Source: Sphingomonadales bacterium (lineage in GTDB: Bacteria; Pseudomonadota; Alphaproteobacteria; Sphingomonadales; Sphingomonadaceae). Taken from it: a DNA stretch of 64,000 nucleotides. Under the pieces are notes generated by a model, which was not told the DNA's origin, made no database searches, and saw nothing but the letters and a program-made list of their open reading frames with translations. Each line of letters begins with the position of its first letter. The stretch's first letter is position 1. This document shows, in pieces, positions 1 to 8,331 of the stretch. The stretch lies in NCBI GenBank assembly GCA_009995225.1, contig JAACPW010000008.1, positions 84,921 to 148,920 of the forward strand, given 5' to 3'. Made by a program: the position numbers and the translations under genes.

Positions 1-843
1 GGAGTCGGTACCGCGCCGATCACGCAAGGCACGCTATCGGGCGGTTCCAACTATGCCGTAAGCTTTGCCAATGGTGTGCTGACGATCGCCCCGCGCCCGA
101 TCACGGTGACGGCGGACAATCTGACCCGGGTGTACGGCAATGCCAATCCGGCGCTGACCTTTACGGTTGGCGGTGCGGGGCTGGTCAACGGCGATCAGCT
201 CAGCGGCGCGCTGGCGACCACCGCGGGGGCCGCGAACGCAGTGGGCTCTGCGCCGATCACGCAAGGCACGCTTTCGGCCAGTCCCAACTATGCGGTCAGC
301 TTTGCCAATGGCGTGCTGACCATCACGCCGCGCCCGATTACCATCAGCGCGGATGATCTGGAAAAGCTCGTGGGTGAGCCTGATCCGGAGCTCACCTTCA
401 CCATCGGCGGGGCCGGCCTTGTCAACAATGACACCTTGACGGGCAGCCTTACGCGCGATCCGGGAGAGGGCAGCGGCGTCTTCGTGATCCGGCAAGGCAC
501 GCTTGTTGCTACGCCGAATTATGTGACTACCTTTGCACCCGGCGCCCTGACCGTGGACGCACCGCCGCCGTCGCCGCCTGAAACCTCGCCGACCCCGCCT
601 GAACTCTACAACCCCACCCGCTTCGAAGCGCTGCAAGCCATTGACCAGTCTTCGTCCACCCTCACCAGAGATGAAGACGAACAGCGATTCGGGATCGACT
701 TCCCCGTGAAGGCCGAAACGCCGTTGATCGCGGAAGACCCGCTGCTTGATGAACCCGTGACCAGCGGCGGCGATGCGTCGCTTTATGGTGATGGTCAGCC
801 ACCGTCCGGCACCGGCCAGACACCGCCCGCAGGAGGTCAGTGA
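1..843 (+). CDS. MBG-repeat surface exoprotein, C-terminal part (5' truncated by window)
   Basis: The frame is open from base 1, so the track start at 76 is artificial; about 280 C-terminal residues are visible. They hold tandem MBG-type repeats of about 79 residues, with APITQGTLS and NYAVSFANGVLTI recurring 237 bp apart. A proline-rich linker (PPPSPPETSPTPP) and a polar tail without a membrane anchor follow. MBG repeats are typical of large filamentous-haemagglutinin-like or two-partner-secreted adhesins, so this is probably the stalk and tail of a secreted or surface adhesin (inference). The stop is 1 nt before the ATG of the CHAT gene, which implies translational coupling. The secretion signal and any TpsB transporter would lie upstream of the window. 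Confidence 0.75.
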   Translation, partial: GVGTAPITQGTLSGGSNYAVSFANGVLTIAPRPITVTADNLTRVYGNANPALTFTVGGAGLVNGDQLSGALATTAGAANAVGSAPITQGTLSASPNYAVSFANGVLTITPRPITISADDLEKLVGEPDPELTFTIGGAGLVNNDTLTGSLTRDPGEGSGVFVIRQGTLVATPNYVTTFAPGALTVDAPPPSPPETSPTPPELYNPTRFEALQAIDQSSSTLTRDEDEQRFGIDFPVKAETPLIAEDPLLDEPVTSGGDASLYGDGQPPSGTGQTPPAGGQ

Positions 844-844
844 G

Positions 845-3800
845 ATGCGCCAGCACAGCGGCAATCCCCGCCTGATACGTTCTGCGCTTGCGGCGATTAT
901 GTTGATCGCATTGGCCGCCAACGGCCCCGTCGCGGCGCGTGAGCCGGCCACCGCCAGCCTTAGCCTGCGCGATACCTTCCCGATCGGCTCCAATGGCCTG
1001 TGCGAGGCGCAGATTCTGTCGCCGGAGCCGGGCGGGAACATGTTTGACCGGCGTTATTCGATCATTTGCCGCGATGCCGCCGCGCCGGTGGGCACGCTTT
1101 GGGTGGTCACATCACGCGATGCGGGCCTTGAGCGTTTTGCGGGCGATGCAGCGCGCTGCACCAGTGACGCGCAAGGCGGGGACGCCGTGCCCGGATTGGC
1201 CGCGATGCAGCGGCTTTCGTGCGCGCGCGATGGCAGCATCCTGCGGACCGATGTGCTGATGGGCACCCGCAAGGGACGCACTTATGCGGCGCAAGGATTG
1301 TCGGCCTATGCCAAGGCGCTGGAGCTTGGCCTGGCGTCGCTCGCCAGTGACGCCATTGTTCCGGGCATTGTCGAAATCCCGCTTACCAGTTCCACCGATG
1401 CAATCGCTTTTGCCCGCCAGCAAGCCGAAGCCATCGCCGCCGACCAGGCGCTTGTCGAAGCCTATCGCCGCAGCAATGCAGGCAATTTTGCAGAAGCAGC
1501 CGAGTTTTTTGCCGTGTCCTCCGCCGCGCTGGCGGGTCCGGGTGCGGTCGAGGCGCAGCTCAACGCGGCGCTCCAGCAATCCAATCTTGGCAATTATGCC
1601 GAAAGCCGCCGCCGATTGGCCCAACTGCGCCGTGCCAGCGCAACCAGCCCCCTGCTGGCACGCTTGCTGCGCAATTACGAGGCGATGGATGCGCTCAATC
1701 AAAGGCAGTCGGCGCGCGCGCTTGCGGTGCTCGATGCGCCACTGGTGATCGAATTCGCCGATAGCGAGGCGCTGCGCAGTTTGCAGATCGGCCCCGCACT
1801 GGCGGGGCAGCTGGCAAGCGAAAGCGGACGGATCACCGGTGATTATTCGCTCAGCCTGAGCCCGCTCGAACGTGCGGCGCTGCTCGACGGGCAGCACGCT
1901 TATCTCAAGGCCACGGCGCTTCGGCAGCTGGGCCGGACCGATGAAGCCGCCGCTGTGCTGGGCTCTGCTGAAGCGGCGTTCAGCGGTGTGCGCGGCGGGC
2001 GCGTGGTCTCGGTTGCATGGCTGCGCGCGCAGGTGCTGGGCGAGCTTGCCGAACTTGCCGAACGGTCGGGCGATGCGGCCAGGGCAGAAGGCTTGCATCA
2101 GCAGGGGATCACCCTGCTTGAAGCGACCTATCCCGGTTCGCCCGCGCTTGGCAGTGCCCGTGCCCAGCTGGCGGGGTTTTATGCTCGCAGCGGACGCCGT
2201 GACGATGCGATGACCCTTTACAGGGCGATCATTGCCGATGCCGAAGGCCGCGCGCTGCCCTCGCTGCGCGGGTTGATGACACCTTACTTCGGTCTGTTGC
2301 TTGCCGAAGGGCCCCAAGGACACGGCGCTGCGGACGCAGCGGCCGATATGTTCGCGGCGAGCCAACTGCTCCAGCGGCCAGGTCTTGCGCAAACGCAGGC
2401 GGCGCTCGCGCGGGAGCTTTCGGGCGGCAGCGACGAAGCCTCGCAGCTGTTCCGCACCGCCACCAATCTTGGACGCGGGATCGAACAGTTGCGCACGGCG
2501 CTTCTGGAACTGGAAACCATGCCCGAAGCCGGCGCCCGGCAGGCCGCCCTGATTGCGGAACGCGCCGCGCGGCTCGAACTGTTGCAGCAGCAGCAGGCCG
2601 AAGTGCTGGGGCAGTTGGCCGCTTACCCGCGCTACCGCGCTGTCACCGAACAGGCGATCACACTTGCCGATCTGCAAGCCACGCTTGTGGAAGGCGAGGC
2701 CTATGTGAAGCTGGTGACGCTCGATAGCGATGCTTACGTCATCTATGCCACCCGCGAAGCCGCGTCGGCATGGCGGGCAGACGCCACGCCCGCGCAACTC
2801 GATCGGCTGGTCAGCCAGATCCGTGAAAGCATCGCCGTGGTCGAAGGCGGGCAGGTGCTGACCTATCCTTTCGACCTTGCCCGAGCGCGTGAGCTTTATG
2901 TCCGCCTGTTCACCCCGGTCGCCGATCAATTGCCCAAGGCCCGCCATATCGTGTTCGAACCCGATGGCGCCTTGCTGAAGCTGCCGATCAACTTGCTGGT
3001 AACAGACGATGCCAGCGTTGAAGCCTACGAAGCGCGCAAGAGCGTGGCCGGCGCGGACGAATATGATTTCCGCGGCACCCGGTGGCTCGGGCGCACGGCG
3101 CAGATCAGCACCTCGGTGGCGGCCTCGGCGTTCCGCGATGTGCGCGCCGCACCGCCTTCGGATGGCAAGCGCGCCTATCTCGGCCTTGGCGAGAACGCGC
3201 CGATCGGTGCTGCCTCGCCCGGTGCAGCGCGCACCCGTGCCGCGCTGGCGGCTGGCGAGACGTGCCAGTGGTCACCGAATATCTGGGCCAATCCGATCAA
3301 GGCCGATGAATTGCGCACCGTCGCCTCGCGTTTCGCCGGGTCGTCCGAAGTGCTGACCGGCGCGGCATTCACCGACAACGCCATCATGGAGATGGGCGAT
3401 CTTGCCGAATACCGCATCCTGCACTTTGCCACGCACGGGCTCGTGACCGCTCCGCAACCTGAATGCCCACCGCGCCCGGCATTGCTGACCAGTTTCGGTT
3501 CCGGCGAAGGCTCGGATGGATTGCTGAGCTTTGCCGAGATTTTCGGCCTGCGTATCGACGCTGATCTGGTGATTCTGTCAGCCTGCGACACCGCGGGCAG
3601 TGCCACGGTGGGTGCGACCCGCGAGGCCGGCGTCACCAGCGGGGGCGAATTCGCGCTCGACGGGCTGGTGCGCGCCTTTGTGGGAGCGGGTGGGCGCACC
3701 GTATTGGCAAGCCATTGGCCCGTGCCGGATGATTTCGACGCGACCGGCCGCCTGATTTCGGGCCTGTTCGCCGAGGACGGGCGCGCCACCGCTGGCGCCC

Positions 3801-3907
3801 TCAAGGCCTCGCAGGAAACGCTGATGGACGAAGCCGAAACCTCGCATCCCTTCTACTGGTCTGCCTTTGCCGTGGTGGGTGACGGGGCCGCGCGCCTCGT
3901 GCGCTGA
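845..3907 (+). CDS. Exported TPR-CHAT domain protein (caspase-like)
   Basis: I chose ATG 845 because AGGAGG (831-836) lies 8 nt upstream; the track start at 773 runs into the previous gene. The product is about 1020 aa. It has an N-terminal signal peptide (LIRSALAAIMLIALAANG), a middle of TPR-like helices at about residues 200-600, and a C-terminal CHAT domain. The CHAT catalytic pair is visible: His864 in HFATHG and Cys914 in LSACDT. CHAT domains are caspase/separase-fold cysteine peptidases. The signal peptide implies action in the periplasm or outside the cell, unlike cytoplasmic CHAT effectors of defence systems. Its coupling to the MBG exoprotein suggests it processes or anchors that protein (inference). 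A cyclase gene follows 29 nt downstream. Confidence 0.85.
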   Translation: MRQHSGNPRLIRSALAAIMLIALAANGPVAAREPATASLSLRDTFPIGSNGLCEAQILSPEPGGNMFDRRYSIICRDAAAPVGTLWVVTSRDAGLERFAGDAARCTSDAQGGDAVPGLAAMQRLSCARDGSILRTDVLMGTRKGRTYAAQGLSAYAKALELGLASLASDAIVPGIVEIPLTSSTDAIAFARQQAEAIAADQALVEAYRRSNAGNFAEAAEFFAVSSAALAGPGAVEAQLNAALQQSNLGNYAESRRRLAQLRRASATSPLLARLLRNYEAMDALNQRQSARALAVLDAPLVIEFADSEALRSLQIGPALAGQLASESGRITGDYSLSLSPLERAALLDGQHAYLKATALRQLGRTDEAAAVLGSAEAAFSGVRGGRVVSVAWLRAQVLGELAELAERSGDAARAEGLHQQGITLLEATYPGSPALGSARAQLAGFYARSGRRDDAMTLYRAIIADAEGRALPSLRGLMTPYFGLLLAEGPQGHGAADAAADMFAASQLLQRPGLAQTQAALARELSGGSDEASQLFRTATNLGRGIEQLRTALLELETMPEAGARQAALIAERAARLELLQQQQAEVLGQLAAYPRYRAVTEQAITLADLQATLVEGEAYVKLVTLDSDAYVIYATREAASAWRADATPAQLDRLVSQIRESIAVVEGGQVLTYPFDLARARELYVRLFTPVADQLPKARHIVFEPDGALLKLPINLLVTDDASVEAYEARKSVAGADEYDFRGTRWLGRTAQISTSVAASAFRDVRAAPPSDGKRAYLGLGENAPIGAASPGAARTRAALAAGETCQWSPNIWANPIKADELRTVASRFAGSSEVLTGAAFTDNAIMEMGDLAEYRILHFATHGLVTAPQPECPPRPALLTSFGSGEGSDGLLSFAEIFGLRIDADLVILSACDTAGSATVGATREAGVTSGGEFALDGLVRAFVGAGGRTVLASHWPVPDDFDATGRLISGLFAEDGRATAGALKASQETLMDEAETSHPFYWSAFAVVGDGAARLVR

Positions 3908-3936
3908 GCGCGCTGACGGAGGGCGCGAACGGCACC

Positions 3937-5994
3937 ATGAGCGATCCGCAAACCCCTTCACCCGCGCGTCTCGGCTGGATCAGGCGCGGCTGGCGCAATG
4001 TGCGCGAAGCGGGCGGCGTGCAGCTTGCCGCGACGCTGGTGGTGCTGTGTGCGGCACTGTTTATTGCCCGCTTCAGCTGGGTGCTGCCCGATGGCAACAT
4101 TCCCACACCGCTGACCGGCGAGGCCGAGCGCGCGTTGTATGACCTGCGCGCCTATTATGCCGCCGATCTGGTCGGGCAGGACGAGCGGATCGTCATGGTC
4201 GTTTACACCGATCAAACCCTAATCGCCGCCCGCAAACGATCACCGCTGGATCGTGGCCTGCTGGCGCGCACCTTGCAAACGCTGGACGGGATGGGGGCCA
4301 AGGCGATCGGCATCGATATCCTGTTCGACCAGCCTCAGGACGAGGACGATCAACTGATCGCGGCCCTGCGCGGGATGCAGACTCCGGTGGCGGTCGCCTA
4401 TGCCAATGTCGCCACCAACAGGGACGACGTGGTCTATGAGCAACAGCAATATCTGGAGAGCTTTCAGGCGCAACTGGCGGGAACACGTGCACGGCCGGCG
4501 AGCATCCGGCTCGACAATACCTTTGGCGCAACGCGGGTGTGGCCCACAATCGTTCCCGGCCTGCCGCCCTTGCTGGGGCGCGCCATGCTGGAAGACAGTG
4601 ATGCAAACCCCACCCGGTTTGCAGGCTATGAAGGCGCCCTCGATTACCGGCGCGCGCGCTTCGTCGACGAGCCGCTGTTCGCCTCGCTCCAGATCGATCT
4701 TCTGGCTGATCCCGATCCCGAGGTTGTGCCCTTTCTTGCCGAACAGATTGTCGGCAAATATGTGCTGATCGGCGGCGATATCGTCGACTATGACCGGGTC
4801 GAAACCACTTTCACCTCGATCACCGGAGAGCTTCCGCCCGGGCTTGCCGTCCATGCCGAGATCATTGCCCAGATGCTCGATGATCGGGCGCTCTCGCCAA
4901 TTCCGGCGTGGATCGTGTGGGTGATGGCCGTGCTGGTGGTGCTGAGCGCCGCGTTGACCGCGTTGCTGGAATGGCCGGCGCGGCGCCTTGCCCCTTTCAT
5001 GCTGGCGCTGTTCGCCGGTTTCATCGGCATTCCGGTGGTGCTGCAACTGGCCAATGTCGACACTTATGGCCTTCCGGCGGTCGGCTGGCTGGTGGGCTGG
5101 ATCATCGCCTTTGCCGCAGTGACCGCCGCAGCGCGTGCATCGGGCGCGGTGCAGCGCAATTTTGCCGCGGGCGCGCTTGGCAAATATATCCCGCGCGACA
5201 TTGCCCAGGCGATTATCGACAAGCCGGAATTGCTGTCGCTGGGCGGGGAAAAGCGCGAAATCTTCGTGCTGTTCAGCGATCTGGAAGGCTTCACCAAGAT
5301 GAGCCATGCGATCGCACCGGAAATGGTGGCGAAGCTGCTCAACCGCTACCTTGATCTGCTCAGCCAGGTGGTGCTCGATCACGGCGGGGTGATCGACAAG
5401 TTCGTGGGCGATGCGGTGGTGGCGTTCTGGGGCGCGCCGATTGCGCGGCCCGATGATGGAATGCGCGCTGCCCGCGCAGGCTACGCGATGTGGCAGGTAG
5501 GCGAAGCCTTCCGGCGTGAGGTCGCAGACATGGATGCCAGCCTTCCGGCGATCGGCAAGACCCGCGTGGGCCTGCATTACGGCGAGGCGGTGATTGGCAA
5601 CTTTGGCGGGGCGACCCGAATCCAGTATACTGCGCTGGGCGACTCGATGAACACCGCAGCCCGGCTGGAAGCGGCCAACAAGGGACTGGATTCCTCGGTC
5701 ATGGCGAGCCGCGAGTTTGCCGAGGCATCAGGGCTGGAATGGTGGCGGCCAATGGGCCGTGTGGTGCTTCGTGGCCGGGCGCGGCCGGTCGACCTGTTCG
5801 AGCCTGCGCCGGATTTTCCGGCGGAAGACATAGCCATTCTGGCGCAGGCGCTGGCGATGGTGACAATCGATCGGGAGGGTGCGGTTCGGCTCGCGCAAGC
5901 CGTGGCCAGCCGCCACCCGCAGGATGCAGCGCTGGGCAATCTTGTGCAGCGCATCACAGGTTTGGACGAGGGAGGGACTTATGTTCTGGGATAA
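3937..5994 (+). CDS. CHASE2-domain class III adenylate/guanylate cyclase
   Basis: This 685-residue receptor cyclase has an N-terminal membrane segment, then a periplasmic CHASE2 sensor (AKAIGIDILFDQP, residues about 60-310). A cluster of three hydrophobic helices (about 320-400) and a C-terminal class III cyclase domain (about 435-620) follow. The cyclase has the two metal aspartates (LFSDLEGF and KFVGDAVV), the Lys of VIDKFVGD, the ALGDS purine-site segment and the NTAARLE arginine. This residue set favours ATP over GTP, so cAMP is the likely product (inference). It lies 29 nt after the CHAT gene and overlaps the next gene by 14 nt, so it is in the same operon. Downstream genes encode cyclic-nucleotide-binding domains and a CpdA-like phosphodiesterase, which suggests a local signalling circuit. 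Confidence 0.9.
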   Translation: MSDPQTPSPARLGWIRRGWRNVREAGGVQLAATLVVLCAALFIARFSWVLPDGNIPTPLTGEAERALYDLRAYYAADLVGQDERIVMVVYTDQTLIAARKRSPLDRGLLARTLQTLDGMGAKAIGIDILFDQPQDEDDQLIAALRGMQTPVAVAYANVATNRDDVVYEQQQYLESFQAQLAGTRARPASIRLDNTFGATRVWPTIVPGLPPLLGRAMLEDSDANPTRFAGYEGALDYRRARFVDEPLFASLQIDLLADPDPEVVPFLAEQIVGKYVLIGGDIVDYDRVETTFTSITGELPPGLAVHAEIIAQMLDDRALSPIPAWIVWVMAVLVVLSAALTALLEWPARRLAPFMLALFAGFIGIPVVLQLANVDTYGLPAVGWLVGWIIAFAAVTAAARASGAVQRNFAAGALGKYIPRDIAQAIIDKPELLSLGGEKREIFVLFSDLEGFTKMSHAIAPEMVAKLLNRYLDLLSQVVLDHGGVIDKFVGDAVVAFWGAPIARPDDGMRAARAGYAMWQVGEAFRREVADMDASLPAIGKTRVGLHYGEAVIGNFGGATRIQYTALGDSMNTAARLEAANKGLDSSVMASREFAEASGLEWWRPMGRVVLRGRARPVDLFEPAPDFPAEDIAILAQALAMVTIDREGAVRLAQAVASRHPQDAALGNLVQRITGLDEGGTYVLG

Positions 5995-6727
5995 TGTGAA
6001 ATCGAAGGCGACGGCGCTGGCCGTTGCGGGCGCGGCATTGGCGCTGCCGGTTACGGCGATGGCGGGGGTGGTGGTCAAATCCACCGGCCCTTCGGCCACA
6101 CGCTACCCGGTCGGCACCAAGCTTGACGATAATGCCGCGATCACGCTGAAGGGCGGCGATGTGGTGACGGTGCTCACGGCGGAAGGCACCCGCGTCATCA
6201 AGGGCGCCGGCACTTTCCGGGTGGGCGACCGCCCGCAGGTCGCCGCCGATCGCTTTGCCTCGCTGACGCGCAAGCGTGCGGCCACCCGCGTGCGCACCGG
6301 AGCCGTGCGCGGCGATACGGACGAGACCGCCACAAATCCCAGCCTTTGGTATGTCGATGTCACGCGATCAGGCACGATCTGCCTCTATGACCTTGCGACC
6401 GTGCGGCTCTGGCGTCCGGGCACACAGGGCACGAGCACCTATCGTATCGCAGATCAGGCAGGGGCAACCCAGGCCGAGGTGACGTTCGATGACACCGTGA
6501 CCGTCGCCGCGCTCGATCCGGCGCGCCTGCCGATCTCGGAAACCGGCGATTACATGATCACCGCCCCCGATGGCGCGGCAACCGCACAGATCAACTTCGT
6601 GCTGCTGGGTGAGGATTATGCCGCACCCGATGCCTTGGCCGAGGCTCTGATCGCCAAAGGCTGCACCGTGCAGCTGGAAACGCTCGCCTCCAGCCTTGAG
6701 GCATCTGCGGATGCGGCGGGCGGCTGA
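5981..6727 (+). CDS. Exported FecR-like hypothetical protein
   Basis: ATG 5981 sits inside the end of the cyclase gene, 14 nt before that stop ends, after a GAGGGA Shine-Dalgarno; the longer track ORF is rejected. The product is 248 aa with a signal peptide (MFWDNVKSKATALAVAGAAL, cleavage near AMA-G). The following segment (YPVGTKLDDNAAITLKGGD, then VTVLTAEGTRVIKGAG) resembles the beta-rich FecR periplasmic domain. The rest is unrecognised. Proteins of this kind often accompany CHASE2/CHAT operons and may present a periplasmic signal to the CHASE2 sensor (inference). Confidence 0.7.
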   Translation: MFWDNVKSKATALAVAGAALALPVTAMAGVVVKSTGPSATRYPVGTKLDDNAAITLKGGDVVTVLTAEGTRVIKGAGTFRVGDRPQVAADRFASLTRKRAATRVRTGAVRGDTDETATNPSLWYVDVTRSGTICLYDLATVRLWRPGTQGTSTYRIADQAGATQAEVTFDDTVTVAALDPARLPISETGDYMITAPDGAATAQINFVLLGEDYAAPDALAEALIAKGCTVQLETLASSLEASADAAGG

Positions 6728-6943
6728 TCAGGCTGCGCCGGTGCAGCGTCACCTGTAAATCGGGATTGGCTGTTGCATCGTGCGCGTAAGCTTGGGACAA
6801 GGGCGTGGGCCGGGCAAGATGGGGGAATCGGACAGCGAAACGCAGTTGATCACGCAACGCTGAACGCATCGCAGAAGGAGCGGTGCGAGCCTGCCTTGCG
6901 GTCTGCAAACGCTGCGCTGACGCGCATCTCGGGGGGAGATGGG
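6728..6943. promoter_or_regulatory. Gap before the multiheme operon
   Basis: This 216-bp gap separates the CHASE2 operon from the multihaem operon on the same strand and should hold the promoter of the latter. A GTTGATCACGCAAC element near 6846 has one FNR-like TTGAT half only. No terminator hairpin with a T-run was seen, so read-through from the cyclase operon is possible. Confidence 0.4.
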
Positions 6944-8329
6944 ATGAGGCAACTTGGGGCAAAGAGGATCGCTGACCTGCTGTGCGGGCGCGCTGGCTTG
7001 CGCTTGGCGGCCGTGCTTGCACTGGCCGCGCTCTACCCTGCGTCCAGCGCGATAGGTAATGCTACCTTCGAAGGCGTGGCCAGCTGCGCGGGATCGACCT
7101 GCCATGGCCGGGCCGAGGGCAATGGCGCAGTTGTCCGGCAGGACGAGATCGCCACCTGGCAGGAGCCTTCCTCCCCCGGCGGCGCCCATTCCCGCGCCTA
7201 TGCCGTGCTGGGCGGACGGCGCGGCCAGCAGATCGCCGCGAGCCTTGGCCTTGGCAATGCGCAGTCGGCCCCGGCCTGCCTCGGCTGCCATGCGACCAAT
7301 GCGCCCACGGGGCAGCGCGGGGCGAAGTTCACGCTGACTGACGGTGTGGGCTGCGAAAGCTGTCACGGCGCGTCGGGCGGCGGGTGGCTGGCCGAACATT
7401 ATGCGTTGCCCGCGACCCATGCCTCGAACATCGCGGCCGGGCTGACCCCGCTGGATAATCCCAAGGCGCGGGCGAACGTCTGCCTCGATTGCCATTATGG
7501 CTCGTCCAAGCCGGGGCAATTTGTCACCCATTCCATGATGGCGGCAGGCCATCCGCGGGTATCGTTCGAGCTTGACCTGTTCAGCGCGCTTCAGCAGCAC
7601 CACAATATCGACGGCGATTATACCGCGCGCAAGGGCGCGGCCAATTCGGTGCGGTTCTGGGCGGTGGGTCAGGCCGAGGCGGTGCGCCGGGCAACCAGCC
7701 TGTTTGCCCAGCCCAAATTCGCATACGCGGGCGCATTCCCGCAATTCTATTTCTACGATTGCCATTCGTGCCACCGGACCATCGCCGATGGGCCGCAGCG
7801 CAGGCTGACGCATGAAGGCAACCCGGGCCGCCCGATCCCCTTCGGCAATCCGCCGTTCAATGACGAGAACATCATCATGCTGTCCGCCGTGGCCGGCGCG
7901 CTGGTGCCGGGCGAGGCGGGGGCGTTCCAGACCGCCAGCCGTGACTTCCACAAGGCGATGGGTTCGGGGCCGGAGCAAACGCGCGCTGCCGCACAGGCGC
8001 TTTCGGCGCGGGCAGGCGCATTGTCGGATGCGCTTTCGGGCCGCACCTATGCCGGCGCCGACGCCTTCAAGGTGATCGCGATCATCGCGGGCGAAGCCAC
8101 CGCGCCGCGCTTCACCGACTATGCCGGATCGGTGCAGGCGGTGATGGCGGTGGACACGCTGCTCAACGCACTGGTGCGCGAAGGGCGGGTGACGCAGGGC
8201 GCAGCGACGGGCATTCGCGGCGATATCGCACGGGCTTACAAGGCGGTGGACGAACCCAATGCCTATCGCCCGGCCGATTTCCGTGTGGCGCTGAAAGCGG
8301 CGGCAGGCGCCATCGGCAGGCTGCAATAG
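6944..8329 (+). CDS. Periplasmic multiheme cytochrome c (c554-like)
   Basis: ATG 6944 follows a GGGGGGAG Shine-Dalgarno; the track start at 6773 adds an implausible leader. The 461-residue product has a signal peptide (LRLAAVLALAALYPASSA). It has four CXXCH haem sites (C112LGCH, C137ESCH, C180LDCH, C273HSCH) and one CX4CH site (C48AGSTCH), so it could be a pentahaem protein. The spacing and C-terminal helical region resemble the cytochrome c554/c' group. It is the first gene of a plus-strand operon that also carries a lipoprotein, an outer-membrane barrel and a decahaem cytochrome. It probably shuttles electrons in the periplasm or reduces a small nitrogen or sulfur compound; the substrate cannot be read from the sequence. 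Confidence 0.8.
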   Translation: MRQLGAKRIADLLCGRAGLRLAAVLALAALYPASSAIGNATFEGVASCAGSTCHGRAEGNGAVVRQDEIATWQEPSSPGGAHSRAYAVLGGRRGQQIAASLGLGNAQSAPACLGCHATNAPTGQRGAKFTLTDGVGCESCHGASGGGWLAEHYALPATHASNIAAGLTPLDNPKARANVCLDCHYGSSKPGQFVTHSMMAAGHPRVSFELDLFSALQQHHNIDGDYTARKGAANSVRFWAVGQAEAVRRATSLFAQPKFAYAGAFPQFYFYDCHSCHRTIADGPQRRLTHEGNPGRPIPFGNPPFNDENIIMLSAVAGALVPGEAGAFQTASRDFHKAMGSGPEQTRAAAQALSARAGALSDALSGRTYAGADAFKVIAIIAGEATAPRFTDYAGSVQAVMAVDTLLNALVREGRVTQGAATGIRGDIARAYKAVDEPNAYRPADFRVALKAAAGAIGRLQ

Positions 8330-8331
8330 CG

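Noticed and set aside
1112-2947. 611-aa antisense ORF opposite the CHAT gene
   Set aside because: Shadow of a clear CHAT/TPR protein; no start signal and no recognisable domain.
6846-6861. FNR-like site GTTGATCACGCAAC before the multiheme operon
   Set aside because: Only the TTGAT half matches; the second half is not ATCAA.
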